Assembly: GCA_029784825.1 (NCBI GenBank)
Contig: JAFMAU010000010.1
Span: forward strand, 1 to 59,328
Source: Nitrososphaerota archaeon
GTDB lineage: Archaea > Thermoproteota > Nitrososphaeria > Nitrososphaerales > UBA183
Length of the DNA stretch: 59,328 bases
Reading direction: 5' to 3'
This document shows positions 8,010-16,795 of the stretch, piece after piece. Below the pieces are notes generated by a model. That model worked only from the letters and a program-made list of their open reading frames with translations, did no database searches and was not told the origin of the DNA. The position numbers and the translations under genes are program-made. Position 1 is the first letter of the stretch, and each line of letters opens with the position of its first letter.

Positions 8010-9470
8010 TCAGGACACTGTGAGGAAGAAGAAGACGCTTCTCATGACGAGGCCGTCGGAGACGGTCAGCGCGAGCGTGTATGCGCCAGGCTTCAGGGAG
8101 CTGTTGACAGCGACCTCCACGCTCAGCGGCAGGGGCCCGGACCCAGGCGCTATCAGCTTCATCGAGGGCGCCATGGCTATTGAAGCCGGGGTCGCGGTGT
8201 ACGTCTCTGTGTCGGAGCCCACGAAGGAAAGGGCCGACTTCCAGGTCCCGCCAACCGCGAGGTTCAGTTCCAGCTGCCCTCCGGGGTGAACGGTCGCAGA
8301 GTCTGCGCCCGCCATCGACAGAGAGAAGCTTGGCACATAGCTGGCGTTCGCGAACCCGATGTAGTTGCCCGTGACCGAGGTGAACCAGAGCCCGTCTGGG
8401 GAGGATGCTATGGTAAGGTCGTTTCCTATCTCCGAGGAGTTGGTAATCGGGGGGTTGGCCTCGCTGTACTCTGTCATCGTCTGCTTGGCCGCGTCTATGA
8501 AGCCGATCCTGTTGCCGTAGTGCTCGTTGAACCAGACCCCCCCACTGCCTTTGGAAACGAAGTAGGGAAACGTGGTGATGTTGCTTCTCAGGGAGGTCGT
8601 GGGAAAGCGTGTCCAGCCGCCGGAGCCGACATCGAACGCCGCGAGATAAGACGGCCCGTGCTGGGCCACCCAGACGGTCCCGTCACTCGAAGCCGTGCTG
8701 TCCGGGGCCAGCAGCCTGAAGTCCCCGCCCAGCCGCTGGGGGTCGACAGAGGTCGACACGGAGCCGGGGTTGAAGGAGTAGAGCCCGCCCGAGTTGTTCA
8801 GGTTGTCGAGGGTGACCATGTAGGCGAGGGACGAATTCACGAAGTCCAACTGCGCAGGGAACTGCCGCCCAACGTCGTTGACGTGCAGGGCGGAGACCGA
8901 GTAGTCCTGACCCACCCTCCCCAGCGTGGCCGCCTTCTCCAACGAAGTGAACCAGAGCGAGCCGTCGGGCGCGAGAGAGAGCGTGTATGGGGCGTTCGCC
9001 ACGCCGCTGACGTTGATGACACGCGAGGCTCCGGTCTGCGGGTTGATGCCGACGAGCGCATTCTCTTCCAAGTCCGAACCCCAGACCATGCCCTTCCATA
9101 TTGCGACGCCCCAGATGCCCGTCTCGTAACCGCAGGTCTTGGAGGTCGGGTGCGACGCCGAGGGCCAAGGGTATTCGACCAGGGTACCGTTGTTCGGGAA
9201 GAGGTGAGCAACACCGGGGACGGATTGCTCCCCGAACCAGACGGAACCGTCGGGCGCGACTGCAACGGCGTTCGACCACCTGATCGGAGCGGGGAGGCTG
9301 TACTCTGTCAGCGCGTCGAAACGGGTGTTGCTGACGTGGCTCCTCAGCACGTTGGTCCCGCCCAGCGTCATGCAGGGCCCGGTGGGCTGAAGGACGAAGA
9401 GGTAGGCTGCGAGGCCCGCAACCGTGACGATGGCCGCGAGGATGACGGCAATCAGCCACAGCTTCGGCAT
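8010..9470 (-). CDS. Exported Vgb/NHL-type beta-propeller protein
   Basis: A 486-residue protein from ATG 9470; the longer open frame runs into the dehydrogenase gene and is ignored. A signal anchor (residues 4-24) precedes about six blades with the recurrent motif PDGSVWF, GSLWFTS, DGTVWVAQ, GGVWFNE or DGLWFTS. This pattern belongs to the virginiamycin B lyase-like/streptogramin lyase propellers, and the last 90 residues look like an Ig-like beta domain. True Vgb enzymes open streptogramin B; most archaeal relatives have unknown roles and are probably surface binding or scaffold proteins. A GGGAGGGGAG stretch upstream could serve as a ribosome-binding site. Confidence 0.8.
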   Translation of the reverse strand: MPKLWLIAVILAAIVTVAGLAAYLFVLQPTGPCMTLGGTNVLRSHVSNTRFDALTEYSLPAPIRWSNAVAVAPDGSVWFGEQSVPGVAHLFPNNGTLVEYPWPSASHPTSKTCGYETGIWGVAIWKGMVWGSDLEENALVGINPQTGASRVINVSGVANAPYTLSLAPDGSLWFTSLEKAATLGRVGQDYSVSALHVNDVGRQFPAQLDFVNSSLAYMVTLDNLNNSGGLYSFNPGSVSTSVDPQRLGGDFRLLAPDSTASSDGTVWVAQHGPSYLAAFDVGSGGWTRFPTTSLRSNITTFPYFVSKGSGGVWFNEHYGNRIGFIDAAKQTMTEYSEANPPITNSSEIGNDLTIASSPDGLWFTSVTGNYIGFANASYVPSFSLSMAGADSATVHPGGQLELNLAVGGTWKSALSFVGSDTETYTATPASIAMAPSMKLIAPGSGPLPLSVEVAVNSSLKPGAYTLALTVSDGLVMRSVFFFLTVS

Positions 9471-9493
9471 CGTGGATTCTCCCCTCCCGGTTG

Positions 9494-10714
9494 CTACGAG
9501 TAAGCTTCGTAGCCTTTGCCGAGGGAGCCCAGAGCTATCTTCTGCTCCAGGATCTCGTTGGTCCCCTCGTATATCATCGTCACCCTCGTGTCCGCCAAGT
9601 GCCTCGCCGGCCTGTTCTCCAGGGAGTAGCCGTTCGCGCCGAACACCTGAACCGCCCTGTTGGCAGCGTCGAACGAAGCGTTCGAAGCGAAGTACTTCGC
9701 CTTGGTTATGGCCATGGCCGCCGCCTCCCTCAGCTCCAGGTCCTTCTGGTTCTCCTCGTACTTCTGTTTCATGAATGCAGCCCTCAGGAGCAGCCACTTT
9801 GCCGCGTCCAGGTCGGTCGACATGATCCCGATGTGCCTCTGGACGAGCTGATGCCTTCCTATCTTCTTCCCGTGCTGGGTCCTCTCCTGCGAATATCGCG
9901 TCGCTTCGTCGAGACAATCCTGTATGACGCCCACGCAGCCAGCGGCCACGCTCAGCCTCCCGCTCATCAGCCCTGAAAGAGCGACCGAGTACCCCTTCCC
10001 CACTGGTCCCAGCAGGTTGTCCCTCGATACCTCGGCCCTGTCGAGATAGAGGGTCGCGGTGTCAGCCGTCGGCAGGCCAAGCTTGTTCTCTATCGGCTTC
10101 GCAGTGAAACCCGGGGTGCCCCTGTCGACAAGAAAGGCGCACATGCCTTCGCGCTTCCCCTTGGGGTAGGCGAAGACCAGGACCGAGTCAGCGACCGAAC
10201 CGTTGGATATCCACATCTTCTGTCCGCTGAGGACGTACTTTCCTCCCTTCTCCTCGAACGACGTCGTAAGCGATGCCGGGTCGCTCCCCGCCCCCGGCTC
10301 CGTGAGCCCGAACGCAAGGAGCTTCTCCCCCTTGGTGGCCGGCGTCAGCATCCTCTGCTTCTGCTCCTCGTTGCCCCACATCTGGACGGTCATCTCGCAG
10401 AGGGCCATGTGCACAGAGAAGAAAGTCCTGACCCCGGTTCCCTCCCTCCCTATCCTCTCTATGGCGAGCGCATAGGTCACCATGTCGGCGCCTTGGCCGT
10501 CGCCGTACTTCCTCGAAACAGGGAGCCCCAGGAGGTGTGCCTTCGCAAAGACCGGCCTGACCTGGTCGTTGCGCCTCCTCTCCAGGTAGCACTTGTCCTC
10601 GATCGGCCTGATCTGTCTGCACACCCTGTCGACCTGCCCGAGTATGAGCGACTGCTCCTCGGACACCTCGAAGTTCATCTTCGAGAGGCTCGTGAATTCG
10701 TCTTGCTCAAACAA
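9494..10714 (-). CDS. Acyl-CoA dehydrogenase
   Basis: A 406-residue FAD enzyme that oxidises an acyl-CoA to the 2,3-enoyl-CoA. It shows the FGLTEPGAGSDPASL and KMWISNGSVAD family signatures, the C-terminal VQVFGANGYSLENRPARHLAD block, and MIYEGTNEI with the Glu that acts as catalytic base in short- and medium-chain enzymes. TTG 10714 is preferred because a GGTGAGGAG precedes it; ATG 10678 is the alternative. It directly follows the B12 mutase subunit gene, so a branched or short-chain acyl-CoA such as isobutyryl-CoA or butyryl-CoA is a sensible substrate, by inference. Confidence 0.95.
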   Translation of the reverse strand: MFEQDEFTSLSKMNFEVSEEQSLILGQVDRVCRQIRPIEDKCYLERRRNDQVRPVFAKAHLLGLPVSRKYGDGQGADMVTYALAIERIGREGTGVRTFFSVHMALCEMTVQMWGNEEQKQRMLTPATKGEKLLAFGLTEPGAGSDPASLTTSFEEKGGKYVLSGQKMWISNGSVADSVLVFAYPKGKREGMCAFLVDRGTPGFTAKPIENKLGLPTADTATLYLDRAEVSRDNLLGPVGKGYSVALSGLMSGRLSVAAGCVGVIQDCLDEATRYSQERTQHGKKIGRHQLVQRHIGIMSTDLDAAKWLLLRAAFMKQKYEENQKDLELREAAAMAITKAKYFASNASFDAANRAVQVFGANGYSLENRPARHLADTRVTMIYEGTNEILEQKIALGSLGKGYEAYS

Positions 10715-10729
10715 CTCTCCTCACCCCAA

Positions 10730-11149
10730 TCATCTCTCCTTCCGGACCCTGCCCTTCACGTGCTCCACAATCTCCGTGAGGGAGCTGCCGGGCCCGAAGA
10801 GGCCTGTGATTCCCATCCCGAGGAGCTTCTTCTTGTCCTCCTCGGGTATGATGCCTCCGCCGACAACGAGAATGTCCTTGCCTCCGAGCTTCTCAAGCTG
10901 CTTCTTGACCCGGGGAAAGGCTGTCATGTGGGCGCCGTTCAGCAGCGACAGGGCGACCACATCGACGTCCTCGTCCACAGCCATCTGGGCGACCTGCTCC
11001 GGGGAAGGGAGAAGCCCGCTGTAGATGACCTCCATGCCGGCGTCCCTGAACGCCCTGGCCAGCACAAGCACTCCCCTGTCGTGCCCGTCCAGCCCCGGCT
11101 TCGCGACAAGTATTCTGATCTTCTTCTGCGACGCCACGGACCTCTTCAT
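10730..11149 (-). CDS. B12-binding subunit of acyl-CoA mutase
   Basis: A 139-residue cobalamin-binding domain with the three classical elements: DGHDRG (DxHxxG, whose His ligates cobalt), SLLNGAH, and VVGGGIIP. The size fits the separate small subunit of isobutyryl-CoA or 2-hydroxyisobutyryl-CoA mutases and of archaeal methylmalonyl-CoA mutases. It lies 45 bases after the catalytic subunit on the same strand. It carries adenosylcobalamin for the radical carbon-skeleton rearrangement. Confidence 0.95.
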   Translation of the reverse strand: MKRSVASQKKIRILVAKPGLDGHDRGVLVLARAFRDAGMEVIYSGLLPSPEQVAQMAVDEDVDVVALSLLNGAHMTAFPRVKKQLEKLGGKDILVVGGGIIPEEDKKKLLGMGITGLFGPGSSLTEIVEHVKGRVRKER

Positions 11150-11194
11150 CTCGAGTCGCGGCTCAGCCGTTCTTAGAAAAGGTTTGCCCGCAGC

Positions 11195-12952
11195 TCAGAG
11201 GATTGCGGGCTCTCTCCACTGCCCAAAGACCCTCCTGCCCACCCCAACGATTTCTCCAAGCGTCGCGTACTCCATCACAGCGTCCAGCATCGGCTGTATG
11301 GAGTTTGCATCTTCGTTTTCAAAGGCCCTCTCGATTTTCGCAAGCGCCGCCTGCACCCTCGCCTCGTCCCTCTGCCTCTTCACCCTGGCCAGCCGTGCGG
11401 TCTGGCTCCTCTGCGCCTCGAAATCTATCTTCAGCGTGTCGATGGGCTTCTTCTCTTCGACCGCGTTCTTGTTCACCCCGACTATGACGTCTTTCCCCTC
11501 CTCCACCCTCCTCGAGAGCCTGTAGGAGTTCTCGGCGATCTCCCTCTGCAGGAATCCGGTCTCGATCGCCCTCAGGATCCCGCCCGCCGACTCTATCTTG
11601 TCGAAGTACCTATACGCCTCCTCCTCCATCTGCTCGGTGAGCCACTCGACGTAGTACGAGCCCCCCAGGGGGTCAATCACGCTGGGAATGCCCGTCTCTT
11701 CGGCTATTATCTGCTGGGTCCTGAGCGCGACCTGGACTGCCTCTTCGGTCGGCAGCGCCCAGGCTTCGTCGTAGGAGTTGGTGTGGAGCGACTGGGTACC
11801 TCCGAGGACCGCGGCCAGTGCCTCGATGGCAGTCCTCACCGCGTTGTTGAGAGGCTGCTGCCATGTCAGCGACGCTCCTGAGGTCTGGGTGTGGAACCGC
11901 ATGAGGAGACTCCTCGGGTCCCTGGCGCCGTACTTCTCGCGCATGACGGTCGCCCAGACCTTCCTGGCGGCCCTGAACTTCGCGACCTCCTCGAAGAAGT
12001 CCATGGTCGAGTTGAAGAAGAAGCTGAGCCTCGGCGCGAACTGGTCCACCTTCAGCCCGGCCTCGAGCCCCAGCTCGACATAACCGAAACCGTCGGCCAG
12101 AGTGAACGCCAGCTCCTGAATCGCGCTCGAGCCCGCCTCCCTTATGTGGTAGCCGCTGATGCTGACGTAGTTCCACAGGGGCATGTTCTTGGTGCAGTAG
12201 ACCATCAGGTCCCTGACCAGGCGCAGGTGCGCCTCCGGGGGATAGACCCACTCCTTCTGGGCGATGTACTCCTTGAGCATGTCTGCCTGCACTGTGCCCC
12301 TGAGCCTGGCCACGGGCACGCCTGTCCGTTTCGCAACCCCGGCGTACATGCACGTCAGCACCGCCGCGGGGGCGTTGATCGTCATCGACGTGCTGACCTT
12401 GGCCAGCGGTATGCCGGAGAAGATCACTTCCATGTCCTTCAGGGAAGACACGTTCACCCCGCATCGCCCCACCTCGCCGTGGGCCCGCTCGTGGTCGCAG
12501 TCGTAGCCGTAGAGCGTGGGCATGTCGAAGGCGATGCTGAGCCCGGTCTCCCCGTGCTGAAGGAGGAGCTTCAGCCTCTTGTTCGTGTCTTCGGGCGCGC
12601 CGAAGCCCGAGAACATCCTCATGGTCCACAGCCGTCCGCGGTACATGGACGGGTAGACTCCGCGAAGGTACGGGTAGACCCCGGGAAACCCCTGCCCCTC
12701 ATAGTCGGCGCGGGCAACGTCCTCGGGCGTGTACAGCGGCTTGAGCGGTATTCCAGAAGCGGTCTGATGGTCGGCCCCGGCCTCCGGCGACTTCGCCAGC
12801 CACGGACCCAGCACCGAGTCCTGCCACTGCCTGATTCCCCTCTTCACGTCTTCGATGGACTTCGCGTCGTAGAGAGAACCCTTCCTCCGCCTGGCCCTTG
12901 ACAGCTTCGCCGCCGACTCCTTCCAGTACCCGTCCTGGCCGCCCCTGAGCAA
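11195..12952 (-). CDS. Acyl-CoA mutase catalytic subunit, isobutyryl-CoA mutase-like
   Basis: About 585 residues forming the TIM-barrel catalytic subunit of the methylmalonyl-CoA mutase family (RGVYPSMYRGRLWTMR, ISGYHIREAGSSA, VDQFAPRLSFFF, LHTNSYDEAWALPTE). In methylmalonyl-CoA mutase the carboxylate is held by a Tyr (RQYAGF) and an Arg (near YIYPP). Here these places read RMFSGF and YIAQKEW, so Phe and Gln, the pair reported for isobutyryl-CoA mutase; AFDMP lacks the Asp of hydroxyisobutyryl-CoA mutase. Automatic annotation would say methylmalonyl-CoA mutase. A TATA-like TTGATTTATC lies at 12980-12989, so I prefer TTG 12952 over TTG 12979. Partners: the B12 subunit downstream and the divergent MeaB GTPase. 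Confidence 0.95.
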   Translation of the reverse strand: MLRGGQDGYWKESAAKLSRARRRKGSLYDAKSIEDVKRGIRQWQDSVLGPWLAKSPEAGADHQTASGIPLKPLYTPEDVARADYEGQGFPGVYPYLRGVYPSMYRGRLWTMRMFSGFGAPEDTNKRLKLLLQHGETGLSIAFDMPTLYGYDCDHERAHGEVGRCGVNVSSLKDMEVIFSGIPLAKVSTSMTINAPAAVLTCMYAGVAKRTGVPVARLRGTVQADMLKEYIAQKEWVYPPEAHLRLVRDLMVYCTKNMPLWNYVSISGYHIREAGSSAIQELAFTLADGFGYVELGLEAGLKVDQFAPRLSFFFNSTMDFFEEVAKFRAARKVWATVMREKYGARDPRSLLMRFHTQTSGASLTWQQPLNNAVRTAIEALAAVLGGTQSLHTNSYDEAWALPTEEAVQVALRTQQIIAEETGIPSVIDPLGGSYYVEWLTEQMEEEAYRYFDKIESAGGILRAIETGFLQREIAENSYRLSRRVEEGKDVIVGVNKNAVEEKKPIDTLKIDFEAQRSQTARLARVKRQRDEARVQAALAKIERAFENEDANSIQPMLDAVMEYATLGEIVGVGRRVFGQWREPAIL

Positions 12953-13040
12953 GCTGGGCTCCTGCAGAAACTGGGGCAAGATAAATCAATCCCGAACAAC
13001 GGATAAGAATGGCAACGGAGAGCGTTCGACGAGACCGGTT

Positions 13041-13952
13041 TTGGACCAGAAGGCGCTCCTCAGGAAGGTCGTCAAGGGGGACAGGCAGGCCCTCGCGAGG
13101 GCCATCACGGTGGTCGAAGGAGAGGGGAAGGACTCGCGCCAGCTGCTCTCCGCAATGAAGCACACGGACCGCGCCTTCGTGCTCGGCCTGACCGGCCCCT
13201 CAGGCACTGGCAAGAGCACGCTGGTCGACAGGTTGATCGAGGTCTACAGGAAGCAGGGGCTCCGGGTCGGGGTCGTGGCCGTGGACCCCACCAGCCCGAT
13301 TACGGGCGGGGCGCTCCTCGGCGACAGGGTCAGGATGATGCGCCACTCGACCGACCCGAACGTCTTCATCCGGAGCATGGCGTCCCGCGGCTGGTCGGGC
13401 GGGCTGTCCAGGACGACCGCCCAGGTCGTCCAGCTTATGGACGCCGCTGGCTTCGACCTGATACTCCTCGAGACGGTCGGCATCGGTCAGTCGGACATCG
13501 AGGTTGTCGGAATCGCCCACGCAGTCATAGTGGTTCTCATGCCTGGACTCGGCGACGACATCCAGGTGTCCAAGGCCGGCCTGATGGAAATCGGAGACAT
13601 CTATGCGGTCAACAAGGGCGACCTCGAGGGTGCAGATCCCATGGTCGTGAGCATCCTCTCCATGGTGAGAGACATCAAGTCCCGGGCTCCGCCCGTCCTC
13701 AAAGTCTCGGCCCTCAAGGGGGAGGGATTGGAAGACCTCGTGCGCTCCATAGACGCGATTCGGGCTCGCTTCAACGGCGGCGACACAGAGATGAAGCTGA
13801 AGAGCGTGAAGGGCATGATGCTCGAGCTCGCGAAGGGCAATCTTCTGGAGAGTTTCACGAGAAGGTCGGAGGGGGAGGCGGAGAGGCTGGCAAGCCAAGT
13901 CCTGGCCGGCAAGCTGAGCCTCAGCCAGGCGGCCGCCAGGCTGGAGAGATGA
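13041..13952 (+). CDS. MeaB/ArgK family G-protein chaperone of B12 mutase
   Basis: A 303-residue GTPase with Walker A GPSGTGKST, the family stretch VAVDPTSPITGGALLGDRVR, METVG-like LLETVGIGQSD and NKGD as G4. MeaB proteins gate adenosylcobalamin loading and protect acyl-CoA mutases. The gene is divergent from the mutase large subunit and shares its short promoter region, which supports this pairing. It starts at TTG 13041. The downstream hydrolase overlaps its stop. Confidence 0.95.
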   Translation: MDQKALLRKVVKGDRQALARAITVVEGEGKDSRQLLSAMKHTDRAFVLGLTGPSGTGKSTLVDRLIEVYRKQGLRVGVVAVDPTSPITGGALLGDRVRMMRHSTDPNVFIRSMASRGWSGGLSRTTAQVVQLMDAAGFDLILLETVGIGQSDIEVVGIAHAVIVVLMPGLGDDIQVSKAGLMEIGDIYAVNKGDLEGADPMVVSILSMVRDIKSRAPPVLKVSALKGEGLEDLVRSIDAIRARFNGGDTEMKLKSVKGMMLELAKGNLLESFTRRSEGEAERLASQVLAGKLSLSQAAARLER

Positions 13953-14689
13953 TGCCCCTGCTCAACGCGCTCGAGCATCCGGCTCCGAGGGACTGCGTGT
14001 TCATCCACGGCGCCGGCGGCAACAACCTGCTCTGGAAGCGGACGATGAGCTTCTTCTCGGGAGACGGGACAGCGTATGCCGTCGACCTGCCCGGCCACCC
14101 CTCCGGAGAGATCGCATGCAAGTCAGTGACGGACTACGCGGAGGCCGTCCACTCATTCATAGCTGAGAAGGGGATTCGGAAGCCTGCCGTCTGCGGGCAT
14201 TCGATGGGCGGTGCTATATCGCTGACTCTCGCCCTCGACCATCCCGAAGACGTGGGCTCGCTCATCCTGGTGGACACCGGGGCGAAACTGGGCGTCCTCC
14301 CCAAGCTCGTGGAGGGCCTTCGCGACCAGCCCCTCGGCGCCATAGAGAGAATCATCACACCGATGAGCTTCCACAGCCTTGGCCTTGAAGTGGCGCGCGA
14401 GAGCAGGACTGCGCTCTCTGTTTCGAACCTGCCGGTCTTCCTCAACGACTACCTCGCCTGCAACGGCTTCGACGTCAGGAACAGGCTTCCACAGATAACC
14501 GCGAGGACGTTGATCATCTGCGGAGAGTCAGACCGCATGACGCCGCCGAAGTGGAGCCACTTCATGAACGCCAGCATACCGAACTCGTCCGCCTACTTCA
14601 TCCGCGAGGCAGGGCACATGGTCCCTCTGGAGAAGCCTCGGCCCAGCTCGCAGCTGATGCAATCCTTTCTTGCGGAGCTCAGTCGGTGA
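13949..14689 (+). CDS. Alpha/beta hydrolase
   Basis: A 246-residue serine hydrolase with oxyanion-hole motif FIHGAGGN, nucleophile elbow GHSMGG, acid GESDRMTPP and catalytic His in EAGHMVPLE, so the triad is complete. It starts at ATG 13949, overlapping the meaB stop, so it is translationally coupled to the mutase GTPase. A thioesterase or esterase role for a pathway product is possible; the substrate cannot be read from the sequence. Its end overlaps the convergent GPN GTPase by 11 bases. Confidence 0.9.
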   Translation: MMPLLNALEHPAPRDCVFIHGAGGNNLLWKRTMSFFSGDGTAYAVDLPGHPSGEIACKSVTDYAEAVHSFIAEKGIRKPAVCGHSMGGAISLTLALDHPEDVGSLILVDTGAKLGVLPKLVEGLRDQPLGAIERIITPMSFHSLGLEVARESRTALSVSNLPVFLNDYLACNGFDVRNRLPQITARTLIICGESDRMTPPKWSHFMNASIPNSSAYFIREAGHMVPLEKPRPSSQLMQSFLAELSR

Positions 14690-15437
14690 ACTCCTCTCCG
14701 CTCTTGGCCAGCCGTGTTATCTCTCCCACAAGCGCGACCATGCCTTCCAGCGTGACCGAGGACACCGGGTACAGGTCGACTCCGAAGGCGAGCTTTCGGA
14801 CGCTCCGGAAGAGTTCGGAGTAAAGGGAGTACTCCTCCGCTTCCCTCGTCTTCGAGAGGGCCTCCTCGAAGACAGCGGCATCCCTGCTCCATTGGATTAT
14901 TGTCCTGCTCCGTTCGGCCTCGACATCCCTCTTGGTCATCACGGATATCTTCGGCACCTTCATCCTGAGCCCGACCGAGGCTGAGAGCAGGGCCAGCGAA
15001 AGGAAGTTGACCGGCGTGTTCGCCAGGAGCGGGTCCAGGAGCACCAGCAGCACCTTGGAATCCGCGTTCATCTGCTTCACTATGTATTCGCCGCTCTCCC
15101 TGTAGGCGAAGAGCTCCATCTGCCCGGGCGTGTCCACTATGACGTACTCGGCGTTCAGCTCGTCGATCTCCTCCTGGATTTTCCCGAGACTCGTGGCCGC
15201 CATGTCGGCGGCGAGGATCAGTGCGCCGTTGGGGCCCAGGCTGTACTTCGTCATCACCTCCTGAAGGTCTATGGTCTCTCTGATGTCGACGTCGGGCGAA
15301 TAGGGCAGGTTGACCACGCCCGGGTCAAGATTCACGGCTATTGCGTCCTCGCCCCTGTTGATGTACCAGTTCTTCAGGGCGTCCGTCAGAAGCGATTTGC
15401 CGGAGCCGGCCGTGCCCGTGACGAAGGTGACGTCCGT
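14679..15437 (-). CDS. GPN-loop GTPase
   Basis: A 252-residue member of the archaeal/eukaryotic GPN-loop GTPases (SIMIBI class dimers). It shows Walker A GTAGSGKS, the eponymous GPN in LGPNGAL, G3 DTPGQMELF, and TKRD as G4. The only ATG/GTG/TTG candidate before residue 40 is GTG 15335, which would delete Walker A and cannot be right. The frame is open to just beyond the end of the upstream gene, and ACG 15437-15435 gives the normal start TDVTFVTGTAGSGKS, so I place the start there. It follows the cinA-like gene by one base. In eukaryotes the family helps RNA polymerase assembly; the archaeal role is unsettled. Confidence 0.9.
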   Translation of the reverse strand, partial: TDVTFVTGTAGSGKSLLTDALKNWYINRGEDAIAVNLDPGVVNLPYSPDVDIRETIDLQEVMTKYSLGPNGALILAADMAATSLGKIQEEIDELNAEYVIVDTPGQMELFAYRESGEYIVKQMNADSKVLLVLLDPLLANTPVNFLSLALLSASVGLRMKVPKISVMTKRDVEAERSRTIIQWSRDAAVFEEALSKTREAEEYSLYSELFRSVRKLAFGVDLYPVSSVTLEGMVALVGEITRLAKSGEEFTD

Positions 15438-15438
15438 C

Positions 15439-16263
15439 TCAGTCGCCTTCCAGCCTGAAGCCGCGGCTCCAGGTTATCGCGCCCCCGCCTCGCCTGATCG
15501 CCCTGACCATGTCGGAGGCGACCGCGCTGCCGACCCTTTCTGCGTCCTCCTTCTTCCGCTTCACGGAGACTATGTCCAGTTCGATTCGTGAGCGCCCCTC
15601 CTTCACCCCACGCGGGTGAGACTTGATGTAGGTTCCCGGGTACAACGCCAGCTCGTCCCTGATCATAGGGGCGAGCGCGGACTCCAGGACCCCCTCCACC
15701 TTCATCCTCACAGCCTTCCTGCCCATGACTCCCAGCTTTCTCTCGACTTCCGGCAGCACGAACCTGGCGAAGAGAGACCTCATCTCAGCAGGGACTCCGG
15801 GCAGGCAGAATAAGACAGTCTTCCCGGCGTCAATCCTGACGCCCGTCGCGGTGCCCACCTCGTTGGCCAGAGGCTCCGAGCCCGCGGGCAGGGTGGCCAT
15901 CTTCTTCCTGGCCGGCGTCATTTCGACCGAGCCGATGCCCCGCTTCTGGTAGTGCTGCTTCACAAGCTCCAGGGCGGCCCTGTTCAATCGAAGCTTCCTG
16001 TGGAGCCCCATCGCAACGCCTCTCAGGGTCATGTCGTCCGGCGTGGGGCCGAGCCCCCCGACCACGATGAGCACGTCGGGTGACCGGGCGAGGCAGCCGC
16101 GGAGTGCGCTGGAAATCTCCTTCAGGTCGTCGTCGACCGTCGTGATTTCCTGAAGCAGCGTCCCGATTCGGGCAAGCCTGCCGCCGGCCCAGTGCGCGTT
16201 CGTGTTGAGCGTTCTTCCTATCAGCAACTCCTTGCCCACAGCGAGCATCTCGACCCGGACCAA
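15439..16263 (-). CDS. CinA/MoaB-like molybdopterin-binding domain protein
   Basis: A 274-residue COG1058 protein: VEMLAVGKELLIGRTLNTNA, VVGGLGPTPDDMTLRGVA and LFCLPGVPAEMRSLF are the hallmark stretches of the CinA N-terminal domain, which in bacteria is an ADP-ribose/NMN-processing enzyme and in archaea is of unclear function. The C-terminal amidase domain of bacterial CinA is absent. TTG 16263 gives the exact family start, and a TATA-like TTTTAAGG lies about 25 bases upstream at 16288-16295, so the mRNA is probably leaderless. It heads an operon with the GPN GTPase and is divergent from the Nudix gene. Confidence 0.87.
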   Translation of the reverse strand: MVRVEMLAVGKELLIGRTLNTNAHWAGGRLARIGTLLQEITTVDDDLKEISSALRGCLARSPDVLIVVGGLGPTPDDMTLRGVAMGLHRKLRLNRAALELVKQHYQKRGIGSVEMTPARKKMATLPAGSEPLANEVGTATGVRIDAGKTVLFCLPGVPAEMRSLFARFVLPEVERKLGVMGRKAVRMKVEGVLESALAPMIRDELALYPGTYIKSHPRGVKEGRSRIELDIVSVKRKKEDAERVGSAVASDMVRAIRRGGGAITWSRGFRLEGD

Positions 16264-16317
16264 GGCGCCAGCGCGCGGGATGCCAGCCTTAAAACGAATG
16301 CGACGAAGCGCGATGCC

Positions 16318-16743
16318 ATGAGACCGCCTCCTCGAATCTATGTTGGGGCCGGTGCCCTGGTCCACAGAGGCGGACGGCTGCTACTTGTCAAGCGCAACGA
16401 GAGGCCCAACAGGGGAATGTGGTTCTTCCCCGGGGGTGAAGTGGAGCTCGGCGAGACGACCGAGGAGGCAGCGGTCAGGGAGCTGAGAGAAGAGACGGGG
16501 CTCCGAATCGAGGTCGAAGGACTGTTTGACGTCATCACCTACCTACCGTCCGAGTCTTGGCCCTCGACGAGAAACCAATACGTCATAGTCGACTACTTGG
16601 CCAAGCCCGGCACGAGGAGAGTGAGACTCAACCACGAGTCCTCCGACTACGGGTGGTTCACTCCAACGCAGGTGCGGAAACTCCGGACCACCGAGAGCAT
16701 CAAGCTCTGCGCTGAGAAGTTCGCCAGAATGAGAATCCGGTGA
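16318..16743 (+). CDS. Nudix hydrolase
   Basis: A 141-residue Nudix protein. The Nudix box is intact: GGEVELGETTEEAAVRELRE followed by ETGL, preceded by GRLLLVKRNERPNRGMWFFP. These enzymes hydrolyse nucleoside diphosphates linked to another group. ATG 16318 is selected because the domain begins there and the divergent cinA-like gene starts 54 bases upstream. The substrate is unknown. Confidence 0.92.
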   Translation: MRPPPRIYVGAGALVHRGGRLLLVKRNERPNRGMWFFPGGEVELGETTEEAAVRELREETGLRIEVEGLFDVITYLPSESWPSTRNQYVIVDYLAKPGTRRVRLNHESSDYGWFTPTQVRKLRTTESIKLCAEKFARMRIR

Positions 16744-16795
16744 GGTCCACTGCCCACGCTAGGGGTTCGGGCCCACAGCGGAGGGTCTCCGAGCT

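Noticed and set aside
8010..9917. 635-residue version of the beta-propeller protein
   Set aside because: The first 149 codons are antisense-frame readings over the acyl-CoA dehydrogenase gene; ATG 9470 begins a clean signal anchor.
11195..12952. Plain methylmalonyl-CoA mutase call
   Set aside because: The two residues that bind the methylmalonyl carboxylate are Phe and Gln here, so the generic call would probably mislead.
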